Source of the DNA: Pukyongia salina
GTDB lineage: Bacteria > Bacteroidota > Bacteroidia > Flavobacteriales > Flavobacteriaceae
Assembly (NCBI RefSeq): GCF_002966125.1
Contig: NZ_CP027062.1
Span: 1,302,001 to 1,366,000 of the forward strand
Length of the DNA: 64,000 nt
Direction of reading: 5' to 3'
Position numbers and translations under genes: made by a program
The notes under the pieces: model-generated
What the model was told of the DNA's origin: nothing
The model's input: the letters and a program-made list of their open reading frames with translations, nothing else
Database searches by the model: none
Shown here: positions 55,110 to 63,754 of the stretch, one piece after another
Position numbering within the stretch: the stretch's first letter is position 1
How the letters are laid out: each line of letters starts with the position of its first letter

Positions 55110-55508
55110 GTGAGACCAACGGTACTACATTTTAAGTTTTATCTCGGTGTGGCTACGGTCATCTGTATGGCAGGACTAAGCGGCTGCGAGAAAAAACAGA
55201 CCCTACCGGATCCCCTGGAGGCAGGATGGGAGGGAAACAAGGTATGCGAAGTGATCCAGGACGATAGTAGTTTACGTGTATTAAAGTGCACCTTTCCGCC
55301 GGGCGTTGGGCATGAGAAGCACTATCACCCACCACATTTTGGATATACATTGCGGGGAAGTACCTTCAGAATAAAAGATACCACCGGAACACGGGAAGTG
55401 GATGTACCCACCGGATACAGTTTTTCAAACTATGAGATCCAGCAACATGAGGTGTTGAATATCGGGGATAGTACTGCCGTGTTTTTAATCATTGAGCCAA
55501 AGAATTAA
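55110..55508 (+). CDS. Cupin-domain lipoprotein (GTG start)
   Basis: A 132-residue protein from GTG at 55110. This start gives a lipoprotein signal (GLSGC, Cys23) and lies 22 bases after the previous stop; the earlier in-frame ATG at 54987 lies inside the DUF5689 gene and would bury the signal, so it is rejected. The body is a small cupin: PGVGHEKHYHPPHFGYTLRG provides the His cluster, and VDVPTGYSFSNYEIQQHEVLN the second motif with a further His. Metal binding is likely; activity unknown. Ends at a bidirectional terminator. Confidence 0.75.
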   Translation: MRPTVLHFKFYLGVATVICMAGLSGCEKKQTLPDPLEAGWEGNKVCEVIQDDSSLRVLKCTFPPGVGHEKHYHPPHFGYTLRGSTFRIKDTTGTREVDVPTGYSFSNYEIQQHEVLNIGDSTAVFLIIEPKN

Positions 55509-55520
55509 GAAAGAAATAAT

Positions 55521-55550
55521 AAAAAACCCTTTCAGTTCGAAAGGGTTTTT
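55521..55550. terminator. Bidirectional intrinsic terminator
   Basis: Stem aaaaccctttc (55523-55533) and gaaagggtttt (55539-55549), loop agttc, with A-run on the left and T-run on the right. It separates the convergent cupin (+) and OmpA-family (-) genes. Confidence 0.92.
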
Positions 55551-55579
55551 AATGGATGATATTAGTTAGTTGAAAACGA

Positions 55580-57475
55580 CTAGCGTTCTACGATTATAAA
55601 TTCGGATCGTCTGTTCTTGTCATGTTGTTCTTTCGTACAATTAGTGCCACAGTCGAATTTTGGATCGGTTTCACCTTTTCCTTCCCCACTAATTCTTGAA
55701 GCATCTATTCCTTTCGAGATCACATACTGAACTGTAGACTGAGCTCTACGCTCACTAAGATCTAAGTTATACTTGTCGTTACCCCGGTTATCGGTATGAC
55801 TTTCTACCTTGATCACCATCCTTGGGTATTTCATCATAATAGCCACTAATTTATCCAGTTCGAATGCCGCCTGAGGCTTGATATTGGACTTATCAAGATC
55901 GAAATAAATAGGATTAAGAACCACACGGTCGTCTACGATGATTTCTTCAATAGGACGAAGTCTTATCACTACATCGACTTCGGTATTATTGGCAGCCTCA
56001 ACCACAACAGCATTGCTCTCGAAATCCTTCATGATCCCTTGTAATACATGTCCTTTATCACATTCGGCAGAGAATTTGGTTGTACCATTTTCGCCGGTAG
56101 TTCTCGAACTCAAGTTGTTTTCAAATTCGTCGTACATATCTACGCGAGCTCCCGAAATGGGCCCATCGGTATATTCGTTAAGTACAGTTACATTGTAAGT
56201 TACTTCACAGGCGATCTCAAGTTCTTTTACAGCATAGATATCGTCTCCACCTTTTCCGCCCTCTCTGTTGGAAGACACATAACCGGTCATGGTCACAGGG
56301 TCGAATACAAAGGCAAAATCGTCGCTGGAACTATTTACGCCTTTCCCCATATTCACCACTTCCATATTACCGCTACGGGTAATGGGAACCATAAATACGT
56401 CAAGTAATCCAATACCTAAATGACCATCACTGGAGAAATAAAGAGAACCGTTACTGTCTACAAATGGAAATCCTTCCCGGCCTTCGGTATTTACAACACT
56501 ACCCATGTTTTCGGGTGTTCCAAAAGTACCATCCTTGTTAACGGTAACTTTGTAAATATCACTCATTCCCTGTCCGCCCGGCATATCACTGGCGAAGTAC
56601 AAGGTATTCCCATCCGGGCTTAATGCCGGATGCTGTACAGAATATTCGTTGCTATTCCATGGTACAGACTGAACGCCTTTCCATTGGCCGTCGATCAATT
56701 CGGCGTAGTATAGATTGATATGGTTAACACCCTCTTCACTCTTATCGTAATCTCCCTGGTAGTAATCATTTCTGTCGAAGTACATCCGTTTACCGTCTGC
56801 AGTAATGGCAACAGTACCTTCATGAAATTTTGTATTTACATCTCCGGCTTCAAGAAGGGTGGCATTTTTAATGGTACCACCTACGTTTTGAGCCTTATAA
56901 ATATCCAGGTACGGCTCTTCGTTCCAGCCATATTTTTTACGTTTAGTATTTCTACTAGAGGCAAAATAGAAATCCTTCCCCATTACGAACGACCCGAAAT
57001 CGGAGTACTCGGAGTTGATCTCCTCAAGATTTTTAGCCTCCCAACGCTGAACTTCGTCCATGATAAGCGGGATGTAATTAGGGTTTTTCATAAATTCCCG
57101 GGCGCGCGAATCGTTAGGTTTTAATTCGGCAAATTTCTGCATCCATGTATTGTGTTCAGAAAATTTCCCGTTAGCTTTCAGGGACTGGGCAAAGTTGTAA
57201 ATAACTTCCGGATCAAGGTTTCTGCCTTTCACCACCCGTTTGTAATAGGTTTCGGCTTTTTTGGTATCGTTGATAAAGTAGTAACTATTACCTAGTTGCT
57301 GAAACACGTAACGGCTGCCTTTACCTTTTTTAAGTAATTTCTGATAAGCTTCTGCAGCATCGGTGTATTGATAGCGCGCATAAAGCTGGTCCGCCTTTTT
57401 AGTGTCTTTATTTTGAGCGGTTGTCACTGTAGTGCTTACCGCGATGATTAGTAGGAATGTAAATAATTTTTTCAT
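55580..57475 (-). CDS. OmpA-family protein, PorE-like (TPR, beta-propeller, CRD, OmpA_C)
   Basis: A 631-residue protein with signal peptide (1-20), TPR-like helices (about 25-130), a WD40/PD40 beta-propeller (about 150-440, HPALSPDGNTLYFASDMPGG, GYVSSNREGGKGGDDIY), a carboxypeptidase-regulatory-like domain (about 445-520) and a C-terminal OmpA domain (YFDLDKSNIKPQA, SHTDNRGNDKYNLDLSERRA). This order is that of PorE, the type IX secretion protein that holds the machinery to peptidoglycan. It is the last gene of a four-gene unit with PorP/SprF and two secreted proteins. Confidence 0.9.
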   Translation of the reverse strand: MKKLFTFLLIIAVSTTVTTAQNKDTKKADQLYARYQYTDAAEAYQKLLKKGKGSRYVFQQLGNSYYFINDTKKAETYYKRVVKGRNLDPEVIYNFAQSLKANGKFSEHNTWMQKFAELKPNDSRAREFMKNPNYIPLIMDEVQRWEAKNLEEINSEYSDFGSFVMGKDFYFASSRNTKRKKYGWNEEPYLDIYKAQNVGGTIKNATLLEAGDVNTKFHEGTVAITADGKRMYFDRNDYYQGDYDKSEEGVNHINLYYAELIDGQWKGVQSVPWNSNEYSVQHPALSPDGNTLYFASDMPGGQGMSDIYKVTVNKDGTFGTPENMGSVVNTEGREGFPFVDSNGSLYFSSDGHLGIGLLDVFMVPITRSGNMEVVNMGKGVNSSSDDFAFVFDPVTMTGYVSSNREGGKGGDDIYAVKELEIACEVTYNVTVLNEYTDGPISGARVDMYDEFENNLSSRTTGENGTTKFSAECDKGHVLQGIMKDFESNAVVVEAANNTEVDVVIRLRPIEEIIVDDRVVLNPIYFDLDKSNIKPQAAFELDKLVAIMMKYPRMVIKVESHTDNRGNDKYNLDLSERRAQSTVQYVISKGIDASRISGEGKGETDPKFDCGTNCTKEQHDKNRRSEFIIVER

Positions 57476-57500
57476 CGTAACTGAACTTAGATTTTAGTGA

Positions 57501-58415
57501 TTAGAAGTATCTCGGTGAGCGTAGTGTTCGTTTATTAAAGAACAGGTCGAAGGTCAAGATCACTTCATGTGAAGCATCCGCCACGGCATCAAGATCAGAT
57601 GTTATATAGTCGTAAGCATATCCAACCCGGATATTTTCAGTAACCTGAAACCCAACAAGGCCACTGAATGAATCGTCTAATCGATATGAAGCACCAATTT
57701 CGAATTTCTCGAAGAAAAGTGCATTTAGGTTTCCATCAAAGGAAACAGGAGCATCGAAAGCCGACTTAACCATCACGGATGGTTTTAATTTCACATTTTC
57801 CGAAACCTGGAAAACATAACCGGCTGTCGCGAAATAATGATTGGTTTCTGAACCGTACTTCAGTCCGTTCTCATCTAGGTGAACAGAATTAAGTAAGTTC
57901 GGTACCGATAGGCCTACATAAAAATTGTCGCCATATAAAAAGGCCCCGGCACCCACATTGGGATATGTACTGCTTATGTCCTGTGAAAAGAAAGGATCGT
58001 TAGGATCTTGCAATTCCAGATCGGTTAAACCTACATCGTGGAAGGTGGCACCCGCTTTAATACCCAAAGCTACCTTGGTGTTACCACCAATTTCAAGGGT
58101 ATAGGAGAAATCGGCATAAACGTTAGTTTCACTAACAGGCCCGAGTTCATCCTTGATCGCAGATAATCCTAATCCTACTTTGTCTCCAAAGGGAGCATGA
58201 GCCGAGAAGGTAAATGTTTCAGGTGCTCCATCGAAACCAGACCATTGCTTCCTGTATAAGGCCGTTATGGAAAGATTTTCTTTAGAACCTGCGTAGGCAG
58301 GGTTTACCACGTTCATATTGTACATGTATTGCGTATACTGCGGGTCTTGTTGCGCCGTAATAAATTCGGTGCTCAGTATAGCTAGTAAGAGTACTAATAG
58401 CGACAGTTTTTTCAT
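57501..58415 (-). CDS. PorP/SprF family type IX secretion membrane protein
   Basis: A 304-residue outer-membrane protein with signal peptide (1-21) and the family opening QDPQYTQYMYNMNVVNPAYAG. The remainder is beta-barrel. SprF-type proteins are needed for secretion of partners with type B C-terminal domains in Flavobacterium johnsoniae. It lies 22 bases downstream of one such partner and 25 bases before the PorE-like gene, so the unit is a dedicated export module. Confidence 0.94.
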   Translation of the reverse strand: MKKLSLLVLLLAILSTEFITAQQDPQYTQYMYNMNVVNPAYAGSKENLSITALYRKQWSGFDGAPETFTFSAHAPFGDKVGLGLSAIKDELGPVSETNVYADFSYTLEIGGNTKVALGIKAGATFHDVGLTDLELQDPNDPFFSQDISSTYPNVGAGAFLYGDNFYVGLSVPNLLNSVHLDENGLKYGSETNHYFATAGYVFQVSENVKLKPSVMVKSAFDAPVSFDGNLNALFFEKFEIGASYRLDDSFSGLVGFQVTENIRVGYAYDYITSDLDAVADASHEVILTFDLFFNKRTLRSPRYF

Positions 58416-58437
58416 TATAATTAGTTATTATTGGTTG

Positions 58438-60549
58438 TTATCTGTTTAAATATATCCAACCGCTTAGCGGTTCTTCGGTTTGTAATTCGATCGTATAGAA
58501 ATATGTGCCTACCGGAAGTTCGGAACCATCATCGGTTTGTCCCATCCATTCGTTCACATACTGTTCTTTTTCATAAACTAATAATCCCAGCCTGTTGTAA
58601 ATGGATAGTTTTACTATTCCCGAACGGTCATTCAGGAATTCCAGGTCCAGAGTGTCGTTCATATTGTCACCATTAGGGGAGATCCCCTGGGTGATCACAC
58701 AATTTTCATTGGCATAGAATTGTACATCGATACTATCTGTCCCTATACATCCGTCGTCATTTACTTCCACCGAATAGATTCCTTCTTCGGTCACTTCAAG
58801 GGTTTCAGAATTTTCACCTTCTATTTCCCCACCATCCCGGTACCAGGTATACGTGAAAGTTGAACTACCTGCGTTTATAGGAGTTGCCGTTAAGATTCGA
58901 ACTTCCTGGGCACACTTTATAATATCTTCTCCCAGCTCTATTTCCGGCAATGTTCTGAAATTAATGGTAACATCGTCAAACTCTGTACAGCCATCGATGG
59001 TTACTTCCACACTGTATACTCCATCCACGGTTACGGTGATAGTAGGAGTTGTTTCTCCGGTATTCCATAAATAAGTTGCTCCTGAAGGGTCTGCGCCTAC
59101 AATTACCGGAACGATCTCATACGAGCTATCACCACAGGGTTCAACAAAATCGCCAATATCAACAGTAAAAGAAACCAGTTCTATAAAAACCGAATCGCTG
59201 ATCACACACCCGTTTCCGGTTACTTCGGCGGCATATTGCCCGGTTTCTGAAACATCCAGGGTAGCGGTGATTTCACCAGGGATCTCAACACCGTCTCTAA
59301 ACCATTTATACGAAATATCTGTTAGCTCACTGGAATTGACAGGGGTGGCATCCAGGGTAATAATTTCTTTATCACATATTAAACTGTCATCGCCAAGATC
59401 GAATTCCGGTACCGTGAAGAATTCTACAAGGATCTCATCACTTACAATACATTCGGGTGTTGCTGCGAAGGTAAGTTCTACTCTGTACAATCCTGTTTCC
59501 GATATATCCAGCGTTTGATTGGTAGCTCCGGGGATGGCTACCCCGTCTTTAAACCATTGATAATCTGCGTCCGGATTAACACCGGCGTCCAGGGTAATGA
59601 TCTCCCCTTCGCATTGTGCTTCAGGGTCACTCAGTAAGATATCGTCTCCCAGGTCTACATTTCCAATATTGAAACTTCCTGCTTTTAAAAATACAGCCGA
59701 ATCGAAGGCAGTATCGCCTCGATCTGCCAATACCATTTTAATGGTATATACCTCATTAGGGATAATATCGATGGTTGCAGTAGTTAAGGTTACCGTAAGT
59801 CCGTCGAATTCAATTTCGTTGGTTGGCGGATTAGAATTTGTTACGTAGAGGTCCGGAAAGTAATTTGTTCCCAGTATTTCAAACCCACATAAGAAAGTAT
59901 CACTATGAATGGATGCTGTACTCACCGGGACATTATTAGAACCGGGAACGGCGGCTACATTCGTTCCGCCAAAGGGAGCTCCGGAGACATTTGGAATGCC
60001 CGGGCCTTTTATTAGGAAGGCGAAACCATCGCGAAAATCATCACTACATTCCCATTGATTTTCATATTCTTCGGAAGCGAATATAAATTCGAAGGTCGCT
60101 TCATCCAGGCTGGATACAAATGTAAACTCGAATACAGTGGCGTTGTTGGTAGCCACATTCGTTCCATACTGGTTGTCCAGCAATGCTTTCAGGTCGATGT
60201 CACCGGGCCAGTTGAGACCCCCGTCGGACGTTCCTGTTTCGTTATTAGGGCCTTCGGCACTTACGGCAAATCCTGAGGATAAAATGATTCCTTCCTCGAA
60301 AGGAAATGTGCCGCCATTATTCTGAAAATAACCCCAGCTTTGTTCGGCAATATTACCAATACCGTCCGGATTTTCTGAAATGTTGGTGAGTTCAATTTCT
60401 ACACATGACGATCCGCTAACGAGCACCTCCTGAATAAGTTCTTCTGCTGTAAAAGCACTCGGAGGATCGGCAGGGTCATTAACCGAGATGGATTGTGCAA
60501 AAGTGAAGGCACTCACCAATAAGGATGTACATGTGATTAGTTTTTTCAT
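58438..60549 (-). CDS. Secreted choice-of-anchor L protein with CHU_C type IX signal
   Basis: A 703-residue protein: signal peptide (1-18), choice-of-anchor L domain (about 20-300, FIFASEEYENQWECSDDFRD, FAFLIKGPGIPN), four Ig/PKD-like repeats (about 300-610) each with a WFKDG or WYRDG-type strand and a cysteine pair, and a gliding-motility-type (CHU_C, type B) C-terminal domain (QGISPNGDNMNDTLDLEFL to SGWIYLNR). It should be exported by the type IX system and displayed at the surface. It lies 21 bases after the related gene at 60571 and 22 before PorP/SprF. Confidence 0.92.
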   Translation of the reverse strand: MKKLITCTSLLVSAFTFAQSISVNDPADPPSAFTAEELIQEVLVSGSSCVEIELTNISENPDGIGNIAEQSWGYFQNNGGTFPFEEGIILSSGFAVSAEGPNNETGTSDGGLNWPGDIDLKALLDNQYGTNVATNNATVFEFTFVSSLDEATFEFIFASEEYENQWECSDDFRDGFAFLIKGPGIPNVSGAPFGGTNVAAVPGSNNVPVSTASIHSDTFLCGFEILGTNYFPDLYVTNSNPPTNEIEFDGLTVTLTTATIDIIPNEVYTIKMVLADRGDTAFDSAVFLKAGSFNIGNVDLGDDILLSDPEAQCEGEIITLDAGVNPDADYQWFKDGVAIPGATNQTLDISETGLYRVELTFAATPECIVSDEILVEFFTVPEFDLGDDSLICDKEIITLDATPVNSSELTDISYKWFRDGVEIPGEITATLDVSETGQYAAEVTGNGCVISDSVFIELVSFTVDIGDFVEPCGDSSYEIVPVIVGADPSGATYLWNTGETTPTITVTVDGVYSVEVTIDGCTEFDDVTINFRTLPEIELGEDIIKCAQEVRILTATPINAGSSTFTYTWYRDGGEIEGENSETLEVTEEGIYSVEVNDDGCIGTDSIDVQFYANENCVITQGISPNGDNMNDTLDLEFLNDRSGIVKLSIYNRLGLLVYEKEQYVNEWMGQTDDGSELPVGTYFYTIELQTEEPLSGWIYLNR

Positions 60550-60570
60550 AAGTGATTGTTGTCTTTGAGC

Positions 60571-62595
60571 TTAATTTGCGTCGCGATTCAGGTAGATCCA
60601 TCCTGTGGCCTGAGCACCATAAACCGGATCTTCGGAAGCCAGATCAATCACATAGAAATATGTTCCGGTAGGCAATTCGTTTCCATCGTCCGACTGTCCT
60701 ACCCATTCATTCACATAATTACTTTTCTGATAAACAACCAGACCAAGTCTGTTAAATATTTGAATTTGTAAAATTCCTCCTGCTCTGTCTGATAGGAATT
60801 CAAGATCCAACTCGTCATTAAAGCCCGGTGACCCATTAGGCGAAATACCTTGAGAGATCACACAATTTCCAACCTCATAGGTTTCGATATTAATATCGTC
60901 TGTACCGGTACATTCACCTTTAGTGATGATTACCGTATAGGTTTGTGTTCCCATAACGCCTTCCTCAAGCATTACTTCCAAAGTGTTGCTCGTCTCTCCT
61001 TCTATGGTATCACCATTTAGTAACCATTCGAAGGTAACATCGGTTTCACTAGTAACGGCTGTTAGGGTTTGAGGCTCATTTGGGCACGATTTGAAATCAT
61101 CTCCAAGGGCAACTTCCAGATCACTCCTGGGCGAGATCACAATTGTATCACTACTTGAGCATATACCCACAGTCACTACTACCGAATAAGTTCCGCCAAC
61201 AACCACCGTTATGGTAGGGCTTGTTGCGCCTGCGATCACTACCCCGTCCAGACTCCACTCGTAGGTGGCAACGGCAGGATCATAATTAGAAGGAGAAGCG
61301 TCCAGTACTACCGGATCTTCAAAACAAGTTTCAAAATCAGGCCCCAGATCAATATCGGGATCCTCATTAAATTCTATGTCCACACTGTCCATCAATGTAC
61401 AGGTGTCGAAGGTAACTTCGCAGGTATAGGTTCCGGTTTGTGACACAGTAATGGTTTGAGTAGTGGCACCTGTATTCCACAGGTAGGTGGCCTGGGTTGG
61501 ATCGATTCCCTGAACATCGGCAGTAATATCGTAGGATGCGACATCACAGAATTCCTGATCTTCACCCAAGTCTACCGTAAACGAAGCAACTTTGGTTACG
61601 GTAACAGTATCTGTTTCGGTGATCACATCTCCGTTACAATTGGTATAGATCGCTTGAGCGGTATATTCGGTAACAGGGTCTGTTGGACAAACATTGAGCG
61701 TAGGATCGGTTCCCAGTACGGTTCCACTGGCGTCTAGCCAGGAGAAGTCTACGTTCGAAGTACCGTTAGGAGTAAATCTCCAGGCTTCTTGAGTGGCAGC
61801 CCAGTTCCCCGTGTTTCTTCCCGGAGGTGTAAATCCTACCGTTCCGTCCTGATTCTGGATCCCAATGATAGCAAGGCCGTCATTCCAGGTAGGACATTGA
61901 TCCGAACGTTCTTCTATATATACCTCTATTACATTGGTCGTTTCATACATAACGATCTGAGAGGTCATTATAAGGTTATTACAGCTGAAATAAGGTACAT
62001 CCGGAAAATTGATCACCATGGTTCTGCAGGGTGCAGATCCGAATACCTCAAAATTGATCTGACCCGATCCGGCTACGGCCGGATTGATATCCATATAGGC
62101 ACCGAAAATAGTAGTTCGAAACAATTCGACGGGATCTGGTATAGTTTCGGTAGGCTCGAAACTCCATTGGCAAAAGCCATTTGGTGTAGTATCGGGTTGT
62201 GTAAAATCGAAGGCAACCACCCCGTTCGAACCGATGATCATTTCAGAATACGTTTCTCCGAAAAAACAAAAATCGAAGGGAATAGGAATTATGGGTGACC
62301 AAATATCGTCTGTATTTGCAGATACAGGTGTTCCTCCCGTAAATGGGAAAGGCGGAGCATAGGTGATAGACGTCACGTCATAACTAGTGGTCTCTCCTGT
62401 TTGCAAAAAACTGGCTGTAAGATCCACACAGTCCACGCCACAGTCCAGATCTACATCGGCTCCCGCATCAACATTAGGACATCCGGGCCCTTGTGCAAAA
62501 GCAAGTGCAGTAAAGAAAAAGAGGATAAAGCTTAAAACTGCGGTGTTAGTTCTTCGGTTTAAGTATGAAAAGTTGAAGGTGTAATCTTTTTTCAT
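60571..62595 (-). CDS. Secreted PKD/Ig-repeat protein with CHU_C type IX signal
   Basis: A 674-residue protein: a long signal peptide (1-34, ending ALAFAQ), an N-terminal beta domain (about 45-290, PFPFTGGTPVSANTDD, FCFFGETYSEMIIGSNG), Ig/PKD-like repeats (about 290-580) and a CHU_C C-terminal domain (QGISPNGSPGFNDELDLEFL to GWIYLNRDAN). It is paralogous to the next gene downstream in its C-terminal half. First gene of the secretion unit; a TACCTTTA box with an aaggta/tacctt inverted repeat lies about 46-64 bases upstream. Confidence 0.92.
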   Translation of the reverse strand: MKKDYTFNFSYLNRRTNTAVLSFILFFFTALAFAQGPGCPNVDAGADVDLDCGVDCVDLTASFLQTGETTSYDVTSITYAPPFPFTGGTPVSANTDDIWSPIIPIPFDFCFFGETYSEMIIGSNGVVAFDFTQPDTTPNGFCQWSFEPTETIPDPVELFRTTIFGAYMDINPAVAGSGQINFEVFGSAPCRTMVINFPDVPYFSCNNLIMTSQIVMYETTNVIEVYIEERSDQCPTWNDGLAIIGIQNQDGTVGFTPPGRNTGNWAATQEAWRFTPNGTSNVDFSWLDASGTVLGTDPTLNVCPTDPVTEYTAQAIYTNCNGDVITETDTVTVTKVASFTVDLGEDQEFCDVASYDITADVQGIDPTQATYLWNTGATTQTITVSQTGTYTCEVTFDTCTLMDSVDIEFNEDPDIDLGPDFETCFEDPVVLDASPSNYDPAVATYEWSLDGVVIAGATSPTITVVVGGTYSVVVTVGICSSSDTIVISPRSDLEVALGDDFKSCPNEPQTLTAVTSETDVTFEWLLNGDTIEGETSNTLEVMLEEGVMGTQTYTVIITKGECTGTDDINIETYEVGNCVISQGISPNGSPGFNDELDLEFLSDRAGGILQIQIFNRLGLVVYQKSNYVNEWVGQSDDGNELPTGTYFYVIDLASEDPVYGAQATGWIYLNRDAN

Positions 62596-62640
62596 GAGGG
62601 TAAGGTTGGTTGTTTTGATTCACTAAAATAGTTAAAAATA

Positions 62641-62659
62641 TAAAGGTAGTTAATACCTT
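62641..62659 (-). promoter_or_regulatory. Possible promoter of the secretion unit with small inverted repeat
   Basis: On the minus strand TACCTTTA (62648-62641) differs from TAnnTTTG only at the last base and lies 45 bases before the start at 62595. It overlaps an inverted repeat aaggta (62643-62648) / tacctt (62654-62659). Confidence 0.35.
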
Positions 62660-62715
62660 CATTTTTTTTAGATTAAATGTGAGAAATTCCCGACTAAAAA
62701 CATGTTAACGGAAAA

Positions 62716-63675
62716 TCAGGATTGCTCAATCGAGCAGATGGCATAAACCGGGAAATGATCGCTCAACCCTCCTGCATACCGCCGTCCCAGAAAGGTTCGG
62801 AATGGACTTCCTTTTCTTCTACCTTTATATTCCTTGAGATGTTCGGGGTTGAAAATAGCAGCCTTTTGAAATCGAAAATCGTTACCATGTTGCTGCATGA
62901 AATTATTCGAAATAAGTATCTGATCGAATAAAAACCAGCCACCTTTATAAGTCACACTACCCTCATCACGGGTGAGTAATAATTCCATTGGATTGTAGAA
63001 TGTTGTACCGACCAGATGTTTTATACAGTCGCTTTCAGGATCGTCGTTAAAATCTCCCATCACCACGATCCGGGCATTAGGATCCACGGCTTGAATCTGC
63101 TGCACGATCTCGTGGGCTTTTTCAGAGGCTGCCATTCTTCGGAAGGCTGTCTCTTCCACACCCTTTCTTCGTGAAGGCCAGTGGTTCACTAGAATATGAA
63201 TTTTAAAATCCTCCAAAATGGCTTCAACCTCTAATATATCGCGAGTATAATCCCGTATTCCTTCTTCGTTTACAACGTGAACAGTATGCGCCGTGATATT
63301 TTTTATCTGCAGGTGGTCTTTTCTGTAAAGCAAGGCTGTATCTATACCTCTTTCGTCTGGCGAATCGATATGAGCGATCCCGTAATGCTTGTGTTTTAGG
63401 TATTTTGACGAAACAAGCTCTTCAAGTACATACCTGTTTTCAACTTCAGCCAGGCCTATTAGAACTGGTGGATGACCAATTTCATTATAACCTATCTGGG
63501 AGATTGCTCTCCCCATTTTTCTAAGTTTTTTTCTGAAGCGTTTTTCATTCCAGTTCCTATTCGATTTTGCAGTGAAGTCATCGTCCAGGGTTTTCGGATC
63601 ATTTTGTGTGTCGAAAAGATTCTCCACATTGTAAAAAGCGAAGGTGTAGTAGTTGTGGTTTTCCTTTTTCAGCAT
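62716..63675 (-). CDS. Endonuclease/exonuclease/phosphatase family protein, non-exported paralogue
   Basis: A 319-residue EEP domain protein without signal peptide. Motifs: AFYNVENLFD, GLAEVENR, VNHWPSR, VVMGDFNDDP and GLSDHFPVYAI. It aligns along its whole length with the exported protein at 49496, so the two are paralogues 12 kb apart that differ in location. It would hydrolyse phosphoesters in the cytosol; the substrate is not visible. Divergent from hflX with a 79-base gap and 120 bases upstream of the secretion unit on the same strand. Confidence 0.88.
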   Translation of the reverse strand: MLKKENHNYYTFAFYNVENLFDTQNDPKTLDDDFTAKSNRNWNEKRFRKKLRKMGRAISQIGYNEIGHPPVLIGLAEVENRYVLEELVSSKYLKHKHYGIAHIDSPDERGIDTALLYRKDHLQIKNITAHTVHVVNEEGIRDYTRDILEVEAILEDFKIHILVNHWPSRRKGVEETAFRRMAASEKAHEIVQQIQAVDPNARIVVMGDFNDDPESDCIKHLVGTTFYNPMELLLTRDEGSVTYKGGWFLFDQILISNNFMQQHGNDFRFQKAAIFNPEHLKEYKGRRKGSPFRTFLGRRYAGGLSDHFPVYAICSIEQS

Positions 63676-63729
63676 AAATTCTGCGATATAAAGCCCTGTA
63701 AATTACAAAATTCCGAAGCAAAGCTTTTG

Positions 63730-63737
63730 TATCTTTG
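63730..63737 (+). promoter_or_regulatory. -7 promoter box TATCTTTG of hflX
   Basis: Exact TAnnTTTG, 17 bases before the ATG at 63755. The 14-mer attacaaaattccg (63702-63715), also found before ileS, lies upstream. Confidence 0.6.
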
Positions 63738-63754
63738 CCCTCCTATTAAGATTT

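Noticed and set aside
61789-62298. 169-codon plus-strand ORF inside the CHU_C protein gene
   Set aside because: Antisense shadow of a well-supported secreted protein.
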